64,000 nt of DNA from contig NZ_BMNS01000004.1 in assembly GCF_014646675.1 (NCBI RefSeq), forward strand, positions 286,094 through 350,093, written 5' to 3'. Each line of letters opens with the position of its first letter. Positions within the stretch are counted from its first letter, which is position 1. Of this stretch, positions 43,919 to 53,908 are shown one piece after another. A program made the position numbers and the translations under genes. This DNA comes from Lutibacter litoralis (GTDB taxonomy: Bacteria > Bacteroidota > Bacteroidia > Flavobacteriales > Flavobacteriaceae). The notes below the pieces were generated by a model. It did no database searches and had not been told where the DNA came from. It was given only the letters and a program-made list of their open reading frames with translations.

Positions 43919-44662
43919 ATGAAGAAAATAATTTATATATGTTGTTTAATTACAATTTTCAGTTGTAATAGTGAAGATGCAGGAGATTGTTTACAAACAG
44001 CCGGAACTATAATACAGCAAGAAATTGATGTACCCCCTTTTAATAAGATTCTAGTAAATAAAAAAGTGGCATTAGTAATTAGTCAAGGACCAACTCAAAA
44101 AGTAATCATAGAAACTGGCGAAAATTTAATGCCTGATATTGAAGTACAAGTATTAGATAACCAGATAATTTTAACAAATCATAATACGTGCAATTTCTTT
44201 AGAGATTATGGCATTACCAAAGTTTATATTACATCACCAAACATTAGTGAAATTAGGAATGCTTCTGAGTTAAATGTTACTTCAGAGGGTTTACTAAGGT
44301 TTCCTAATCTATTTTTAGAATCAGCAGGAATTGGAAATACATATTTAGCAGTTGGGGATTTTAATTTAATTGTTGAAAATTCTAAAGTTACTGTTTTAAG
44401 TAATGGTATATCAAATTTTTATTTATCTGGAAAAACAAAAGAACTAACAATTTATTTCGCAAGTGGAGACACACGTTTAGAAGGCAAAAACCTTATATCA
44501 GAAGATGTAACGATCTTACAAGTAAGCTCCAATGATATTTTAATTCATCCAACAAAAAGTTTAAAAGGATCCATACATTCAGTTGGAAATATTATTTCTT
44601 TTAACAAACCTCCAATTGTTGAAGTGGATGTGCTAAGTAAAGGTAAATTAATTTTTAAGTAA
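43919..44662 (+). CDS. GIN-domain (DUF2807) lipoprotein
   Basis: The 247-residue protein has a lipobox Cys16 (TIFSC) and a repetitive beta-rich body typical of the head-GIN/DUF2807 family. The pattern runs from FNKILVNKKVALVISQGPTQ through NIILT-like strands and FPNLFLESAGIGNTYLA. These proteins form beta-helices at the cell surface or in the periplasm. The function is unknown. It probably shares a transcript with dnaE and the two hydrolase genes. Confidence 0.82.
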   Translation: MKKIIYICCLITIFSCNSEDAGDCLQTAGTIIQQEIDVPPFNKILVNKKVALVISQGPTQKVIIETGENLMPDIEVQVLDNQIILTNHNTCNFFRDYGITKVYITSPNISEIRNASELNVTSEGLLRFPNLFLESAGIGNTYLAVGDFNLIVENSKVTVLSNGISNFYLSGKTKELTIYFASGDTRLEGKNLISEDVTILQVSSNDILIHPTKSLKGSIHSVGNIISFNKPPIVEVDVLSKGKLIFK

Positions 44663-44735
44663 GAAAATCAATTTAGGTTCTTTAGCTTCTATAAACTTTT
44701 CATAGCTATATAGGCAAGTATATATTTTCATAAAG

Positions 44736-44764
44736 TATGGATTCCTGTTTACACAGGAATGACA
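44736..44764. repeat. REP-like palindrome
   Basis: ATTCCTGT and ACAGGAAT form an 8-bp stem with a 4-base loop; the context TGGATTCCTG...CAGGAATGACA is a common dispersed bacterial palindrome. It lies between the convergent DUF2807 and gldA genes and may aid termination. Confidence 0.6.
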
Positions 44765-44832
44765 TTTAATTTAAACAAATTAACAATTAATAAAACGAAT
44801 CATAAAACTAGAAACTTAAAACCTGTCCTGAT

Positions 44833-45729
44833 CTAATTCGGTATCAATTCCCTAAACAAACTTTCTAAATTTTTATTTTTTGTATTTAACTTGAGCGTTT
44901 TTAAACCTTGATCGTGTGCAAAATCAAATACAGCTGGTCGCATATCTTTTGTTGTATTAAAAACTAATAACCAACTCGTATCGTATATGTTCTCAGCAGA
45001 TTTTAAATTCGGAATCGTTTCTACAAATTGTTTTTCAATTTTATAATCAAATTCAACTTCAATTACCTGCTCCTGATTTTTTTTGAGTTCAATTAAATTT
45101 TCATCTGCAATAATTTGTCCTTTATTTATTAAAATTACACGATCGCAAATAGCATCTACCTCTTGCATAATATGTGTTGAAAAAAGCACTGTTTTATTTT
45201 TACCGATTTCTTTAATTAAACTTCTAATTTCAATCAACTGATTTGGATCTAAACCTGTTGTAGGTTCATCTAAAATTAATACATCTGGATTGTGTAATAA
45301 CGCTGCTGCCAATCCAACTCGCTGACGATATCCTTTAGAAAGTTGTTTAATTTTTTTATGAGATTCGGGAGTTAAACCTACTTTAGTTATAATTTCATCA
45401 ACTTCAATTTTAGCAATTTTATAGATTGAAGCATTAAACAATAAATACTCCTTAACATACATTTCTAAATAATGCGGATTGTGTTCAGGTAGGTATCCAA
45501 TTTGCCTTTGAGCATTTATTTTTTTGGTTTTAATATTAAAATCACAAACCAAAACTTCCCCCTTAGAACTAGTAATAAATCCTGTTATAATTTTCATCAT
45601 AGTAGATTTCCCTGCTCCATTTGGGCCTAAAAAACCAACTATTTCTCCTTTTTTAATAGAAAAACTAACATTATCTAATGCTTTTTGATCTTTATAAAAC
45701 TTGGTAATATTTTTAACTTCAATAGACAT
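44833..45729 (-). CDS. gldA: Gliding-motility ABC transporter ATP-binding protein GldA
   Basis: The 298-residue ABC ATPase has Walker A GPNGAGKST at 35-43, the signature LSKGYRQRVGLA, Walker B VLILDEPTTGLDP and the His switch STHIM. The C-terminal 80 residues match the GldA extension (EFDYKIEKQF and NLESLFRELI). It pairs with GldF and GldG in gliding motility, but those genes are not adjacent here. The lineage supports the assignment. Confidence 0.85.
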   Translation of the reverse strand: MSIEVKNITKFYKDQKALDNVSFSIKKGEIVGFLGPNGAGKSTMMKIITGFITSSKGEVLVCDFNIKTKKINAQRQIGYLPEHNPHYLEMYVKEYLLFNASIYKIAKIEVDEIITKVGLTPESHKKIKQLSKGYRQRVGLAAALLHNPDVLILDEPTTGLDPNQLIEIRSLIKEIGKNKTVLFSTHIMQEVDAICDRVILINKGQIIADENLIELKKNQEQVIEVEFDYKIEKQFVETIPNLKSAENIYDTSWLLVFNTTKDMRPAVFDFAHDQGLKTLKLNTKNKNLESLFRELIPN

Positions 45730-45818
45730 TTAACAAAAATACATTTTAATTACAATTAGTTGTTACAAATTAACGTTGTATGCGTCATATAATTTTAAGA
45801 ACTTTGAAAAAAATAATT

Positions 45819-45977
45819 ATGGGTTGTTTAAGAGTACTACTTTGCATCATTTTTCCACCATTAGCAGTTGTTGATAAAGGTTGTGGGTCTATAATTATTG
45901 TATTTATTTTAACTTGTTTAGGCTGGATACCTGGTGTAATTGCAGCTTTAATAATTAACAATAATCCGAATAATTAA
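45819..45977 (+). CDS. Pmp3/YqaE-family small membrane protein
   Basis: The 52-residue protein has two membrane spans: CLRVLLCIIFPPLAVVDKGC and a second with LTCLGWIPGVIAALII. This is the UPF0057 (YqaE/Pmp3) pattern, proteins linked to membrane potential and salt stress. I use the ATG at 45819, giving the family's usual length and start; an upstream ATG at 45780 adds a basic extension (MRHIILRTLKKII). The stop overlaps the lipB start by one base (TAATG). Confidence 0.85.
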   Translation: MGCLRVLLCIIFPPLAVVDKGCGSIIIVFILTCLGWIPGVIAALIINNNPNN

Positions 45978-46666
45978 TGCAAAAAGTTATATTACAAGAT
46001 TTAGGTTTAAAAGATTATAAAGAAACTTGGGATTATCAAGAAAAATTATTTCAAGGTATTATCGACATAAAAATTGATAATAGAAAAAATAATAGTGAAA
46101 ACGTTACTCCAAATTATTTTGTTTTTGTTGAGCATCCACATGTTTATACTTTAGGTAAAAGTGGAGATTTAAGCAATTTATTATTAAATGAAGTGCAACT
46201 TGAACAAAAAGGAGCTACGTTTTATAAAATAAATAGAGGTGGTGATATTACGTATCATGGTCCAGGACAAATTGTTGGCTACCCAATTTTAGATTTAGAT
46301 AATTTTTTTACTGATATTCATAAATATTTACGTTTTTTAGAAGAAGTAATCATTAAAACATTGGCTGAATACGGAATTACTGCAGCACGCAGTGAAGGTG
46401 AAACAGGAGTTTGGCTAGATGTAGGAACACCTTTCGCCCGTAAAATTTGCGCTATGGGAGTTAGAACAAGTAGATGGGTTACAATGCACGGTTTTGCATT
46501 AAATGCAAACACTAATTTAGGTTATTTTGATAATATTATTCCCTGCGGAATTAAAGGAAAAGCAGTAACTTCTATGGAAGCTGAATTAGGCAAAAAAGTT
46601 GACTTAGATGAGGTAAAAACGAAGATTCTAAAGCATTTTTCGGAGCTGTTTGACGTTGAGTTATAA
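45977..46666 (+). CDS. lipB: Octanoyltransferase LipB
   Basis: The 229-residue enzyme moves octanoate from acyl carrier protein to lipoyl domains. The conserved RGGDITYHGPGQIVGYPI, AMGVRTSRWVTMHGFALN and the catalytic Cys in IIPCGIKGKAVTS with its nearby Lys are all present. The start overlaps the Pmp3-like stop by one base. lipA is not in the window. Confidence 0.95.
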   Translation: MQKVILQDLGLKDYKETWDYQEKLFQGIIDIKIDNRKNNSENVTPNYFVFVEHPHVYTLGKSGDLSNLLLNEVQLEQKGATFYKINRGGDITYHGPGQIVGYPILDLDNFFTDIHKYLRFLEEVIIKTLAEYGITAARSEGETGVWLDVGTPFARKICAMGVRTSRWVTMHGFALNANTNLGYFDNIIPCGIKGKAVTSMEAELGKKVDLDEVKTKILKHFSELFDVEL

Positions 46667-46744
46667 AATTAAAACAACGTGAGGCACTCAATAAAGTTTA
46701 GCATAACGAAACAAACCTTTTAACTTTTAATTTTTTTACAAAAC

Positions 46745-47797
46745 CTAATCTTCTTCGTTGTAATACACTTTATAAAATTTCATTTTTTTCTCCTCGTCGT
46801 AGCCTTTTTCTAAATATTCGCTAGAGGCATCTGGCGCATCTATATCTAATTTAATTTGAATATTGGTATCTAGTTTAATTTCAGTTTTAATTTTTTGTTT
46901 TTGTTTTTTCAGCACAATGTCTGAAATGGCAAACTGATTTCTAACCAATACATCATTTATTTCTTCAAATTGCTTTTTATAATTATCAAACAGAGGTTTA
47001 AAATCTTCATTCTCTTCAAAAACCTCATCTTTAAAATCGTGAATATTTACGTCTTCATTTTCTTTAAAAAAATCGACTGTTTTTGCTAAAAACTTTGATT
47101 TTTCCTGTACTCCATAATCTTCTTTTATAACTTCTTCAGAAAAATCTTTACACATTTCAATGTAATTTTGAGTATGCTGATTACTATCATCTGCGTATTT
47201 TACATTTAAAAAGTTTTTAATCCAATATTGCGCATCATAATTATTGGTGTCAACACTTAGAACTACTCTTCCTTCGGCATCGGAAGAGTTAATAATTAAA
47301 CAACCTTTATCTAATTTTTTAGTACTTATTCCTTTCTGAACAAAAACATCTAAACTGTCTTTTTCCATAAAAGTTTGAAAGAAATTTATTTTATTTTCAA
47401 TTTTAAAAATCCCTATCGCATTTGTAACAACTTCATTGTATTCAATATCTTCAATAAGTGCAATAATAACATCTCCAACTTTAATTTGTGCTGAATTTGA
47501 TTGTTCGAATAAATGATTTACAATGTGTTTAGAAACATCAACAAAAGTTGTTTCGTCTTTAAAAATTTCTGTTGAATAATTATTTATTTCGTTCAACTCT
47601 ATATTTGCATGATGATTAAAACGAAAACTTTCTGCAACGTTGGCAAAGGGTTTCAATAAAAAAGGCTTCATTAACTCGTAACTTTCTTCATCGAAAGTAA
47701 TTACATCCTCAGAAAAAATATTGGTTGCACTGTTAAATTTGTTTCCAACTTTATGAATTATAAATTTTGTTATTGAAGCTCTAGTACGTTTTATCAT
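46745..47797 (-). CDS. 37-kDa nucleoid-associated protein (YejK/NdpA family)
   Basis: The 350-residue protein matches the nucleoid-associated protein family: ITKFIIHKVGNKFNSA near the start, LIINSSDAEGRVVLSVD in the middle, and a conserved end after FKPLFDNYKKQFEEI. Members bind the nucleoid in vivo, with unknown detailed function. The gene is single and close to rnhB on the same strand, about 50 bp apart. Confidence 0.85.
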   Translation of the reverse strand: MIKRTRASITKFIIHKVGNKFNSATNIFSEDVITFDEESYELMKPFLLKPFANVAESFRFNHHANIELNEINNYSTEIFKDETTFVDVSKHIVNHLFEQSNSAQIKVGDVIIALIEDIEYNEVVTNAIGIFKIENKINFFQTFMEKDSLDVFVQKGISTKKLDKGCLIINSSDAEGRVVLSVDTNNYDAQYWIKNFLNVKYADDSNQHTQNYIEMCKDFSEEVIKEDYGVQEKSKFLAKTVDFFKENEDVNIHDFKDEVFEENEDFKPLFDNYKKQFEEINDVLVRNQFAISDIVLKKQKQKIKTEIKLDTNIQIKLDIDAPDASSEYLEKGYDEEKKMKFYKVYYNEED

Positions 47798-47850
47798 TTT
47801 TTACATTTTAAAAACGCAAATGTAAAATTTTAAAAATACATTTTTAGAAA

Positions 47851-48453
47851 TTACAACTCTAATTTTAATTGTTCGGGAACTAAGCGAAACGTTTTTCTAT
47901 GGTATGGCGTAATTCCAAATTCTCTAATTGCTTCCCTATGTTGTTTTGTTGGGTACCCTTTATTTTTTTTCCAATAATACTCTGGAAATTCTAAATCTAT
48001 TTTATGCATAAACTCGTCTCTGTAGGTTTTTGCCAATACAGAAGCTGCCGCAATACTCATAAATTTCGCATCTCCTTTTATAATTGTTTTATACGGAATA
48101 TTTTTAAACGAATTGAATTTATTTCCGTCTACAATTATATGTTCTGGGGCTACAGATAACTTTTCTATAGCTGTATGCATTGCTAAAATAGATGCTTGTA
48201 AAATGTTTATTTCATCTATTTTAAGCTCATTTATATATGAAACTCCGAAAGCTAAAGCGTTTTTTTCTATAAAAGGGCGCAATAATTCGCGTTGTTTTTC
48301 TGTTAATTGTTTAGAATCGTTTAATAAAGGATGCTCAAAATCTTCAGGCAAAATTACTGCTGCAGCCACAACTGGACCCGATAAACAGCCTCTACCAGCT
48401 TCATCTGTACCAGCTTCCAACACATTTTTTAAAAAATATTTTTGAAGTCCCAT
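47851..48453 (-). CDS. rnhB: Ribonuclease HII
   Basis: The 200-residue enzyme removes ribonucleotides from RNA-DNA hybrids. Active-site residues appear in [19 protein letters not shown], with the Asp-Glu pair, and in IIVDGN and [13 protein letters not shown]. The C-terminus has [17 protein letters not shown], as is usual. It shares a divergent promoter region with the porin gene. Confidence 0.96.
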   Translation of the reverse strand: MGLQKYFLKNVLEAGTDEAGRGCLSGPVVAAAVILPEDFEHPLLNDSKQLTEKQRELLRPFIEKNALAFGVSYINELKIDEINILQASILAMHTAIEKLSVAPEHIIVDGNKFNSFKNIPYKTIIKGDAKFMSIAAASVLAKTYRDEFMHKIDLEFPEYYWKKNKGYPTKQHREAIREFGITPYHRKTFRLVPEQLKLEL

Positions 48454-48527
48454 ATTTTAAAAATAAGATTACAAAATTAAAAAAGTTATCATTGCAATTT
48501 ACTATTATTATTTTCGTTCAAATAATT

Positions 48528-48535
48528 TACCTTTG
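48528..48535 (+). promoter_or_regulatory. Candidate -7 promoter box of the porin gene
   Basis: TACCTTTG matches TAnnTTTG 17 bases before the porin ATG. A TTTTCG about 19 bases further upstream is a weak -33 candidate. The leader would be short. Confidence 0.4.
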
Positions 48536-48551
48536 CTACTTTATATAATTT

Positions 48552-50912
48552 ATGAAAAAAGTATTAGTAACATTATTTTTAGGGTTTTATTTTATAAGTA
48601 TTTCGGCACAAGTAATTATGCCAGACCGTGACAATGGTTTATTTCAAACTGATAGCACTTCATTTAAAGATGCGGTTAATATTAAACTTAGTGGAAAAAC
48701 TAAGTACACAGATTATAGAATGTTTTCTGTGCATAATGATACCACAGTTATTGATACCACATTAACTTTACAAAAAAATTTTAAATTTAATTATACTAGA
48801 AAAGATAATTTTGAATTATTACCTTTTCATAATCAGGGGCAAACTTTTAATAAATTAGGTTTTAACTTTGAAGGAAATTCAGTTTTTCCAGCTATGGGAA
48901 TGAATGCTAAACAATTTAATTATTACAGTGTAGAAGATATAAAATATTATAAAGTTCCAACACCAACTTCAGAGTTTATGTATAGAACTGGTTTAGAACA
49001 AGGGCAGGTTCTAGATGCTTTCTTAACAATGAATACTTCTCCTCAATTTAATTTTTCTTTAGCTTATAAAGGTTTACGTTCTTTAGGAAAATATAGACAA
49101 TCTTTAGCCAGTCATGGTAATTTTAGAACAACTTTTAATTACAATTCTAAAAACAAAAACTACTATTTAAAAGGTCATTTTTATTCTTTTGATTTTCTTA
49201 ATGAAGAAAATGGTGGTTTAACAGAAGAGTCTATAAATTATTTTGAAATTAATGATCCAAATTATACGGATCGCGGGCGTTTAGAAGTTAATTTTACAGA
49301 TGCTGAAAACATGTATGAAGGAAAACGGTATTTTGTTAACCAAAGTATCACACTTTTTTCAAAAAAGAACCAACTTACCAAAAAACATATAAAAAGTGTA
49401 TTACTAATTGAACAAAAAAAGACAGATTCTTTAAATAATTTACTAGCTCTAAAAGCAGCGGATTCAATGCGGATAGATTCGATAAGCATTTTAGCTAAAA
49501 AGGATCTGGAAGTTAGTAATATAAAACCTAAAGATTCCACAAATATTTCTAGCGATGAAGGTATACTAACAGCAGCAATAAAGCTGCAAGATTCCATTAA
49601 TATTTCACCTAAAGAAAAATTAGTAGAAGCTAATTTAGAAGCTAAAGATTCGTTAACTGATTCAATAAAAAAGAATGATACAGTTTCAAAATTAAAAAGT
49701 AAAAAACAACTCGCGTTAACTAAAACCAATAAGCAAAACCCCAATAAAAAATCTAAAGATTCTGTACAAGATAAAATTTCTAAATTGGATTCCATTAAAA
49801 ATATTAAAGATAATTTAGTTTTAAAGTTAGGACATACATTTATGTATGAAACCAAACATTACAGGTTTAAAAAAGGTGATCCTCAAACTTTCTTTGGAGA
49901 ATCTTATGAAACTTCTATTAAAGATCATACGTCTTATCAAAACATGGAAAACCAGCTCTATTTTGAGCTATACACACCATATACTGGAACTTTAAGAGCA
50001 AAAGCAAATTATTACAAATATAATTACCATTACAATAGTATCTTGTATTTAGATACCATTACAATTTCTGATAGATTAAAAGGAGATGTACTTGCTGCAG
50101 GAGCAGATTGGAAAGCAACCATTGGTAACTTAAGCGTAAATGCTGATGCTACTTCAATTATTTCTGGAGACTTAACTGGGAATTCTATAAAAGCTTCCAT
50201 AAACTATAAAAAAGATAGTATTTATAGTATCAAAGGATATGCTGAAGTTACTTCAAAATCACCTAGTTTAAATAAAATCTTGTATCAAAGTGCTTTTAAA
50301 GATTACAACTGGAAAAACAATTTTAAAAACGAAGAACTAAAGAATGTCGGTATTGAATTTAAATTAAATAAATGGGGAAGTATAAATACTTCCTATAATT
50401 TAATTGATAATTACACCTATTTTGATACAATTTCTCGTCCAACTCAGGCTAAAGAAACTTTAAATTATATAAAAGTAAAAGCCAACCAGTATTTTACATT
50501 TAGAAACTTTACCTTAGACAATACTGTAATGTATCAAAATGTTTTAGAAGGTGAATCGTTTTTTCATGTGCCACAAATAGTTACTCAAAACACTTTGTAT
50601 TACGCAAATTATGTATTTAAAGGAAAACCGCTTTATTTACAAACTGGAATAACTTTTAAATACTTTACTGCATTTAAAGCGAATGCTTACAATCCGCTTT
50701 TAAGTGAGTTTGTACTGCAAAATGAAACTGAAATAGGTAATTACCCTATTTTAGATTTCTTTTTTAATATGCAAGTGCGAAGAACACGTCTCTTTTTAAA
50801 AGTTGAGAACTTTGGAGCTGGTTTTACTGGCAGAAATTACTATAGCGCTCCAAATTATCCGTACAGAGATTTAACAGTTCGATTTGGTTTGGTTTGGAAT
50901 TTCTTTATTTAA
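48552..50912 (+). CDS. Outer-membrane porin, Porin_10 type, with low-complexity insert
   Basis: The 786-residue protein has a signal peptide (SISAQ) and Bacteroidota putative-porin sequence at both ends: FELLPFHNQGQTFNKLGFNF, then MNTSPQFNFSLAYKGLRSLG near the start, and PYRDLTVRFGLVWNFFI at the end. About residues 278-420 form a Lys/Asp/Ser-rich insert with many DS and KDS motifs, probably a flexible loop. The bulk of the sequence is barrel-like with aromatic girdles. The substrate is unknown. Confidence 0.82.
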   Translation: MKKVLVTLFLGFYFISISAQVIMPDRDNGLFQTDSTSFKDAVNIKLSGKTKYTDYRMFSVHNDTTVIDTTLTLQKNFKFNYTRKDNFELLPFHNQGQTFNKLGFNFEGNSVFPAMGMNAKQFNYYSVEDIKYYKVPTPTSEFMYRTGLEQGQVLDAFLTMNTSPQFNFSLAYKGLRSLGKYRQSLASHGNFRTTFNYNSKNKNYYLKGHFYSFDFLNEENGGLTEESINYFEINDPNYTDRGRLEVNFTDAENMYEGKRYFVNQSITLFSKKNQLTKKHIKSVLLIEQKKTDSLNNLLALKAADSMRIDSISILAKKDLEVSNIKPKDSTNISSDEGILTAAIKLQDSINISPKEKLVEANLEAKDSLTDSIKKNDTVSKLKSKKQLALTKTNKQNPNKKSKDSVQDKISKLDSIKNIKDNLVLKLGHTFMYETKHYRFKKGDPQTFFGESYETSIKDHTSYQNMENQLYFELYTPYTGTLRAKANYYKYNYHYNSILYLDTITISDRLKGDVLAAGADWKATIGNLSVNADATSIISGDLTGNSIKASINYKKDSIYSIKGYAEVTSKSPSLNKILYQSAFKDYNWKNNFKNEELKNVGIEFKLNKWGSINTSYNLIDNYTYFDTISRPTQAKETLNYIKVKANQYFTFRNFTLDNTVMYQNVLEGESFFHVPQIVTQNTLYYANYVFKGKPLYLQTGITFKYFTAFKANAYNPLLSEFVLQNETEIGNYPILDFFFNMQVRRTRLFLKVENFGAGFTGRNYYSAPNYPYRDLTVRFGLVWNFFI

Positions 50913-50959
50913 CCTTTTCTAAAATCCTTACCCATGAACTAGGACTTTTAAAAAATAAT

Positions 50960-52423
50960 TCAATTATTTTTAACTAATTGCCTAATTTTTATATTTAATG
51001 CAGCAAAGAATAAGGTCATAAATGGACTTAGCCAATTAAATATTGCGTACACAAAATAATCTGCAACATTAACTCCTAAAACTGTAGATTGATAGGCTCC
51101 ACAAGTATTCCAAGGAATTAAAACTGAAGTTACAGTACCAGAATCCTCTAAACTTCTACTTAAATTTTCAGGAGCCAAACCCTTATCTTCGTATGCTTGT
51201 TTAAACATTTTACCTGGAATTACAATCGCCAAATATTGATCTGAAGCAATGGCATTTAAACCTAAACAACTTATAACAGTACTAGCAAATAAGCCAAACA
51301 CCGATGATGCAACTTTTAATAAAGCATCGGTAATTCTTGTTAAAGCTCCAATGGCATCCATAATTCCACCAAAAACCATAGCACAAATAATCAAATATAT
51401 AGTCCAAAGCATTCCTTGCATTCCACCTGCACTAAAAAGTTCGTTTAATTTTTCGTTAGCGGTGGTAATTTCAGTATCTATAAAAATTGCGTTTATAATT
51501 GATATAAAGTTTGAATTAGACAGCCCACTTAATATCTCCGATTGAAAAATAAATGCAAAAACAGCTGCTAGTAAAACACCAATTCCAAGCGCAATTAATG
51601 GTTTTGTTTTGGTTACAATTAACACAATTACAGCTACAGGTACAATAAATAGGTATGGTGAAATATTGAACGTACTATTAATAGTATTTAATAAACCGCT
51701 AACATCTGCATTTCCAGAAGTATCAATATTAAAGCTTAGAATACTAAACACAATTAGCGTAATTATAATTGTTGGTACTGTGGTTAGTGTCATATAACGT
51801 ATATGCGTAAATAGATCTGTTCCCGCCATTGCTGGCGCTAGATTTGTAGTATCACTTAAAGGCGACATTTTATCTCCAAAATAGGCGCCTGAAATTACTG
51901 CTCCTGCAATCATACCTGTTGGAATACCCAATGCGCTTCCAATACCTACCAAAGCAATACCAACAGTTGCAGAAGTCGTCCAAGAACTTCCTGTTGCAAT
52001 AGAAATTAATGCGGCGATAATTACCGAAGCCGGTAAAAAAATTGTTGGATTTAACACTTGAAGTCCATAATAAACCATTGCAGGTATAATACCGCTTACC
52101 AACCAAGTTCCAGCTAGAGCTCCCACCAAAAACAATATTAAAATAGGAATTAAAACACTCTTTAGGTTGTCTATAATTTCAACAACCATAGCTTTAAAAT
52201 TCACTTTATTAAAAAAACCAACTATTGCAGCAACCAAACCACCTAATAATAAAATAAACTGATTGGAATAATCTCCCAATAAAACTCCATCAGCATAAAA
52301 AATATTATATGCCAACATAATCATTAAAGCTACTACGGGAATAAGTGCTTCAAAAAAATTGAGCTCAATATTGTTTATAATATCACGATCTTCATTATTA
52401 GGAGTGTTCTTATTTTCTTGCAT
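50960..52423 (-). CDS. nhaC: Na+/H+ antiporter NhaC family
   Basis: The 487-residue protein has about ten to twelve spans. The family regions ATGSSWTTSATVGIALVGIG and GDKMSPLSDTTNLAPAMAGT are present, as is ILIPWNTCGAYQSTVLGV near the end. NhaC proteins exchange sodium for protons at the inner membrane; some relatives transport other solutes. It lies convergent to the porin gene. Cation specificity is not resolvable from the sequence. Confidence 0.92.
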   Translation of the reverse strand: MQENKNTPNNEDRDIINNIELNFFEALIPVVALMIMLAYNIFYADGVLLGDYSNQFILLLGGLVAAIVGFFNKVNFKAMVVEIIDNLKSVLIPILILFLVGALAGTWLVSGIIPAMVYYGLQVLNPTIFLPASVIIAALISIATGSSWTTSATVGIALVGIGSALGIPTGMIAGAVISGAYFGDKMSPLSDTTNLAPAMAGTDLFTHIRYMTLTTVPTIIITLIVFSILSFNIDTSGNADVSGLLNTINSTFNISPYLFIVPVAVIVLIVTKTKPLIALGIGVLLAAVFAFIFQSEILSGLSNSNFISIINAIFIDTEITTANEKLNELFSAGGMQGMLWTIYLIICAMVFGGIMDAIGALTRITDALLKVASSVFGLFASTVISCLGLNAIASDQYLAIVIPGKMFKQAYEDKGLAPENLSRSLEDSGTVTSVLIPWNTCGAYQSTVLGVNVADYFVYAIFNWLSPFMTLFFAALNIKIRQLVKNN

Positions 52424-52475
52424 GTATTATTTTTAGAAATGTAATAATACATAAAATTGAAAGTTTACACAAGTT

Positions 52476-52509
52476 AAAAGCCCCATTCTAATTAAGGAAT
52501 GAGGCTTAA
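52476..52509 (-). terminator. Terminator after the lyase gene
   Basis: A hairpin with arms AAGCCCCATTC and GAATGAGGCTT (one mismatch) is followed by a T-run on the minus strand. It sits about 20 bp beyond the stop of the lyase gene at 52531. Confidence 0.75.
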
Positions 52510-52530
52510 AAAAATAAAAAGAATCTAAAT

Positions 52531-53730
52531 TTATAAAACGCCAACTTTTTTCATACACATTCTCATGGCTCTGTAAGTGCGTTCAATATCGTTATCTAAT
52601 CCAATAGAAAAACGAATGATCCCATCGGAAAGTCCCATCTTAAGTTGCTCATCTTCTGGAATTTCAGAAGAAGTACTTGTTCCAGGCGCACTAAATAACG
52701 TTTTATAAAAACCTAAACTCACAGCTAAATATCCTAAATTTTCATGTTGCATTAGTTCCATTAATTCATTGGCTTTATCTAAATTACCAACATCTAATGT
52801 TAAAATTCCACCAAAACCATATTCTTTGTTGTACATAGTTTTAAACAACTCATTTCCAGGATGACTTTTAAGACCAGGATATACAATCTTTAATCCATCT
52901 GCTTCAAAATTTTCAGCTAAAAACAGTGCGTTCTCACTGTGCTTTTTCATTCTAATATGGAGCGTTCTTAGATTTTTTAAGATACTTGCAGCTCGAAAAC
53001 TATCCATAACAGGCCCCAACAACATAGCGGCTCCATCATTTACATTTCTTAAGCTATCAATAAATTCTTGGCTTGCACAGACTACACCTCCAACCGTATC
53101 ATTTGTACCGTTTATAAATTTTGTCAAACTATGAATTGTAACATCTGCACCTAATTTTTGTGGTGAAATTATTAAAGGAGAAAATGTATTGTCTACCACT
53201 AATAATACATTGTGTTTTTTAGCGATTTTAGATAATTCAGCAATGTTAGCAATTTCTAATAATGGGTTACTAATTGCCTCACAATAAATCATTTTTGTTT
53301 CTGAAGTAATTGCATTTTCTACTGCTTCTAACGAGGTAATATCCACAAAAGATGTTGAAATATTAAATTTTGGAGCAAAGTTTTTAAGAAATGCATAGCT
53401 CCCACCGTAAATAGTTCTACTAGAAACAATATGATCTCCTGCTCCACAAACTTGCATAAACACAGAGGTAATTGCTCCCATTCCAGAAGCAGCAACATTT
53501 GCAGTTTCAGTAAATTCCATTGCCGCCAAGGCTTCACTTAAATATAAATTACTTGGACTGGTATGACGTGAATATAGATAACAACCTTCTGCATGACCTT
53601 CAAATGTGTCTAACATTGTTTTTGCATGTAAAAAAGTATAGGTTGCTGAATCTGATATTGAAGGATTTACTCCTCCAAACTCTCCGAAATATTGTAAATC
53701 TTGAATATTATTTGCTGGTTTATGGCTCAT
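52531..53730 (-). CDS. Cys/Met-metabolism PLP enzyme, methionine gamma-lyase-like
   Basis: The 399-residue fold-type I PLP enzyme has CYLYSRHTSPSN (phosphate-binding Tyr-Arg pair), GMGAITSVFMQ, the Asp in VVDNTFSPLI and the Lys in HSLTKFINGTND. It resembles methionine gamma-lyase, but the position of the usual MGL Cys (LYGCTF) reads IYGGSYAF, so cystathionine lyase/synthase or another alpha/gamma-lyase activity is possible. A divergent Lrp-family gene lies 178 bp away and probably regulates it. Confidence 0.82.
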   Translation of the reverse strand: MSHKPANNIQDLQYFGEFGGVNPSISDSATYTFLHAKTMLDTFEGHAEGCYLYSRHTSPSNLYLSEALAAMEFTETANVAASGMGAITSVFMQVCGAGDHIVSSRTIYGGSYAFLKNFAPKFNISTSFVDITSLEAVENAITSETKMIYCEAISNPLLEIANIAELSKIAKKHNVLLVVDNTFSPLIISPQKLGADVTIHSLTKFINGTNDTVGGVVCASQEFIDSLRNVNDGAAMLLGPVMDSFRAASILKNLRTLHIRMKKHSENALFLAENFEADGLKIVYPGLKSHPGNELFKTMYNKEYGFGGILTLDVGNLDKANELMELMQHENLGYLAVSLGFYKTLFSAPGTSTSSEIPEDEQLKMGLSDGIIRFSIGLDNDIERTYRAMRMCMKKVGVL

Positions 53731-53908
53731 GACTAACTGTTTTTTTATTATACATAGTTAAAGTTACTCGTATAAAATTAAGATATATTAATTATATATT
53801 CTGATTATTTAATCAATAACACTATCTTATACTATTAATCACTCTTTTTAAAGAATCATTTTCTTTTTATATAAATATTTTTATTAATTTTAGAAAAAAT
53901 TACTCCCA

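Noticed and set aside
49262-49855. 197-codon minus-strand frame opposite the porin insert
   Set aside because: It arises from the low-complexity Lys/Asp/Ser codons of the porin on the other strand.
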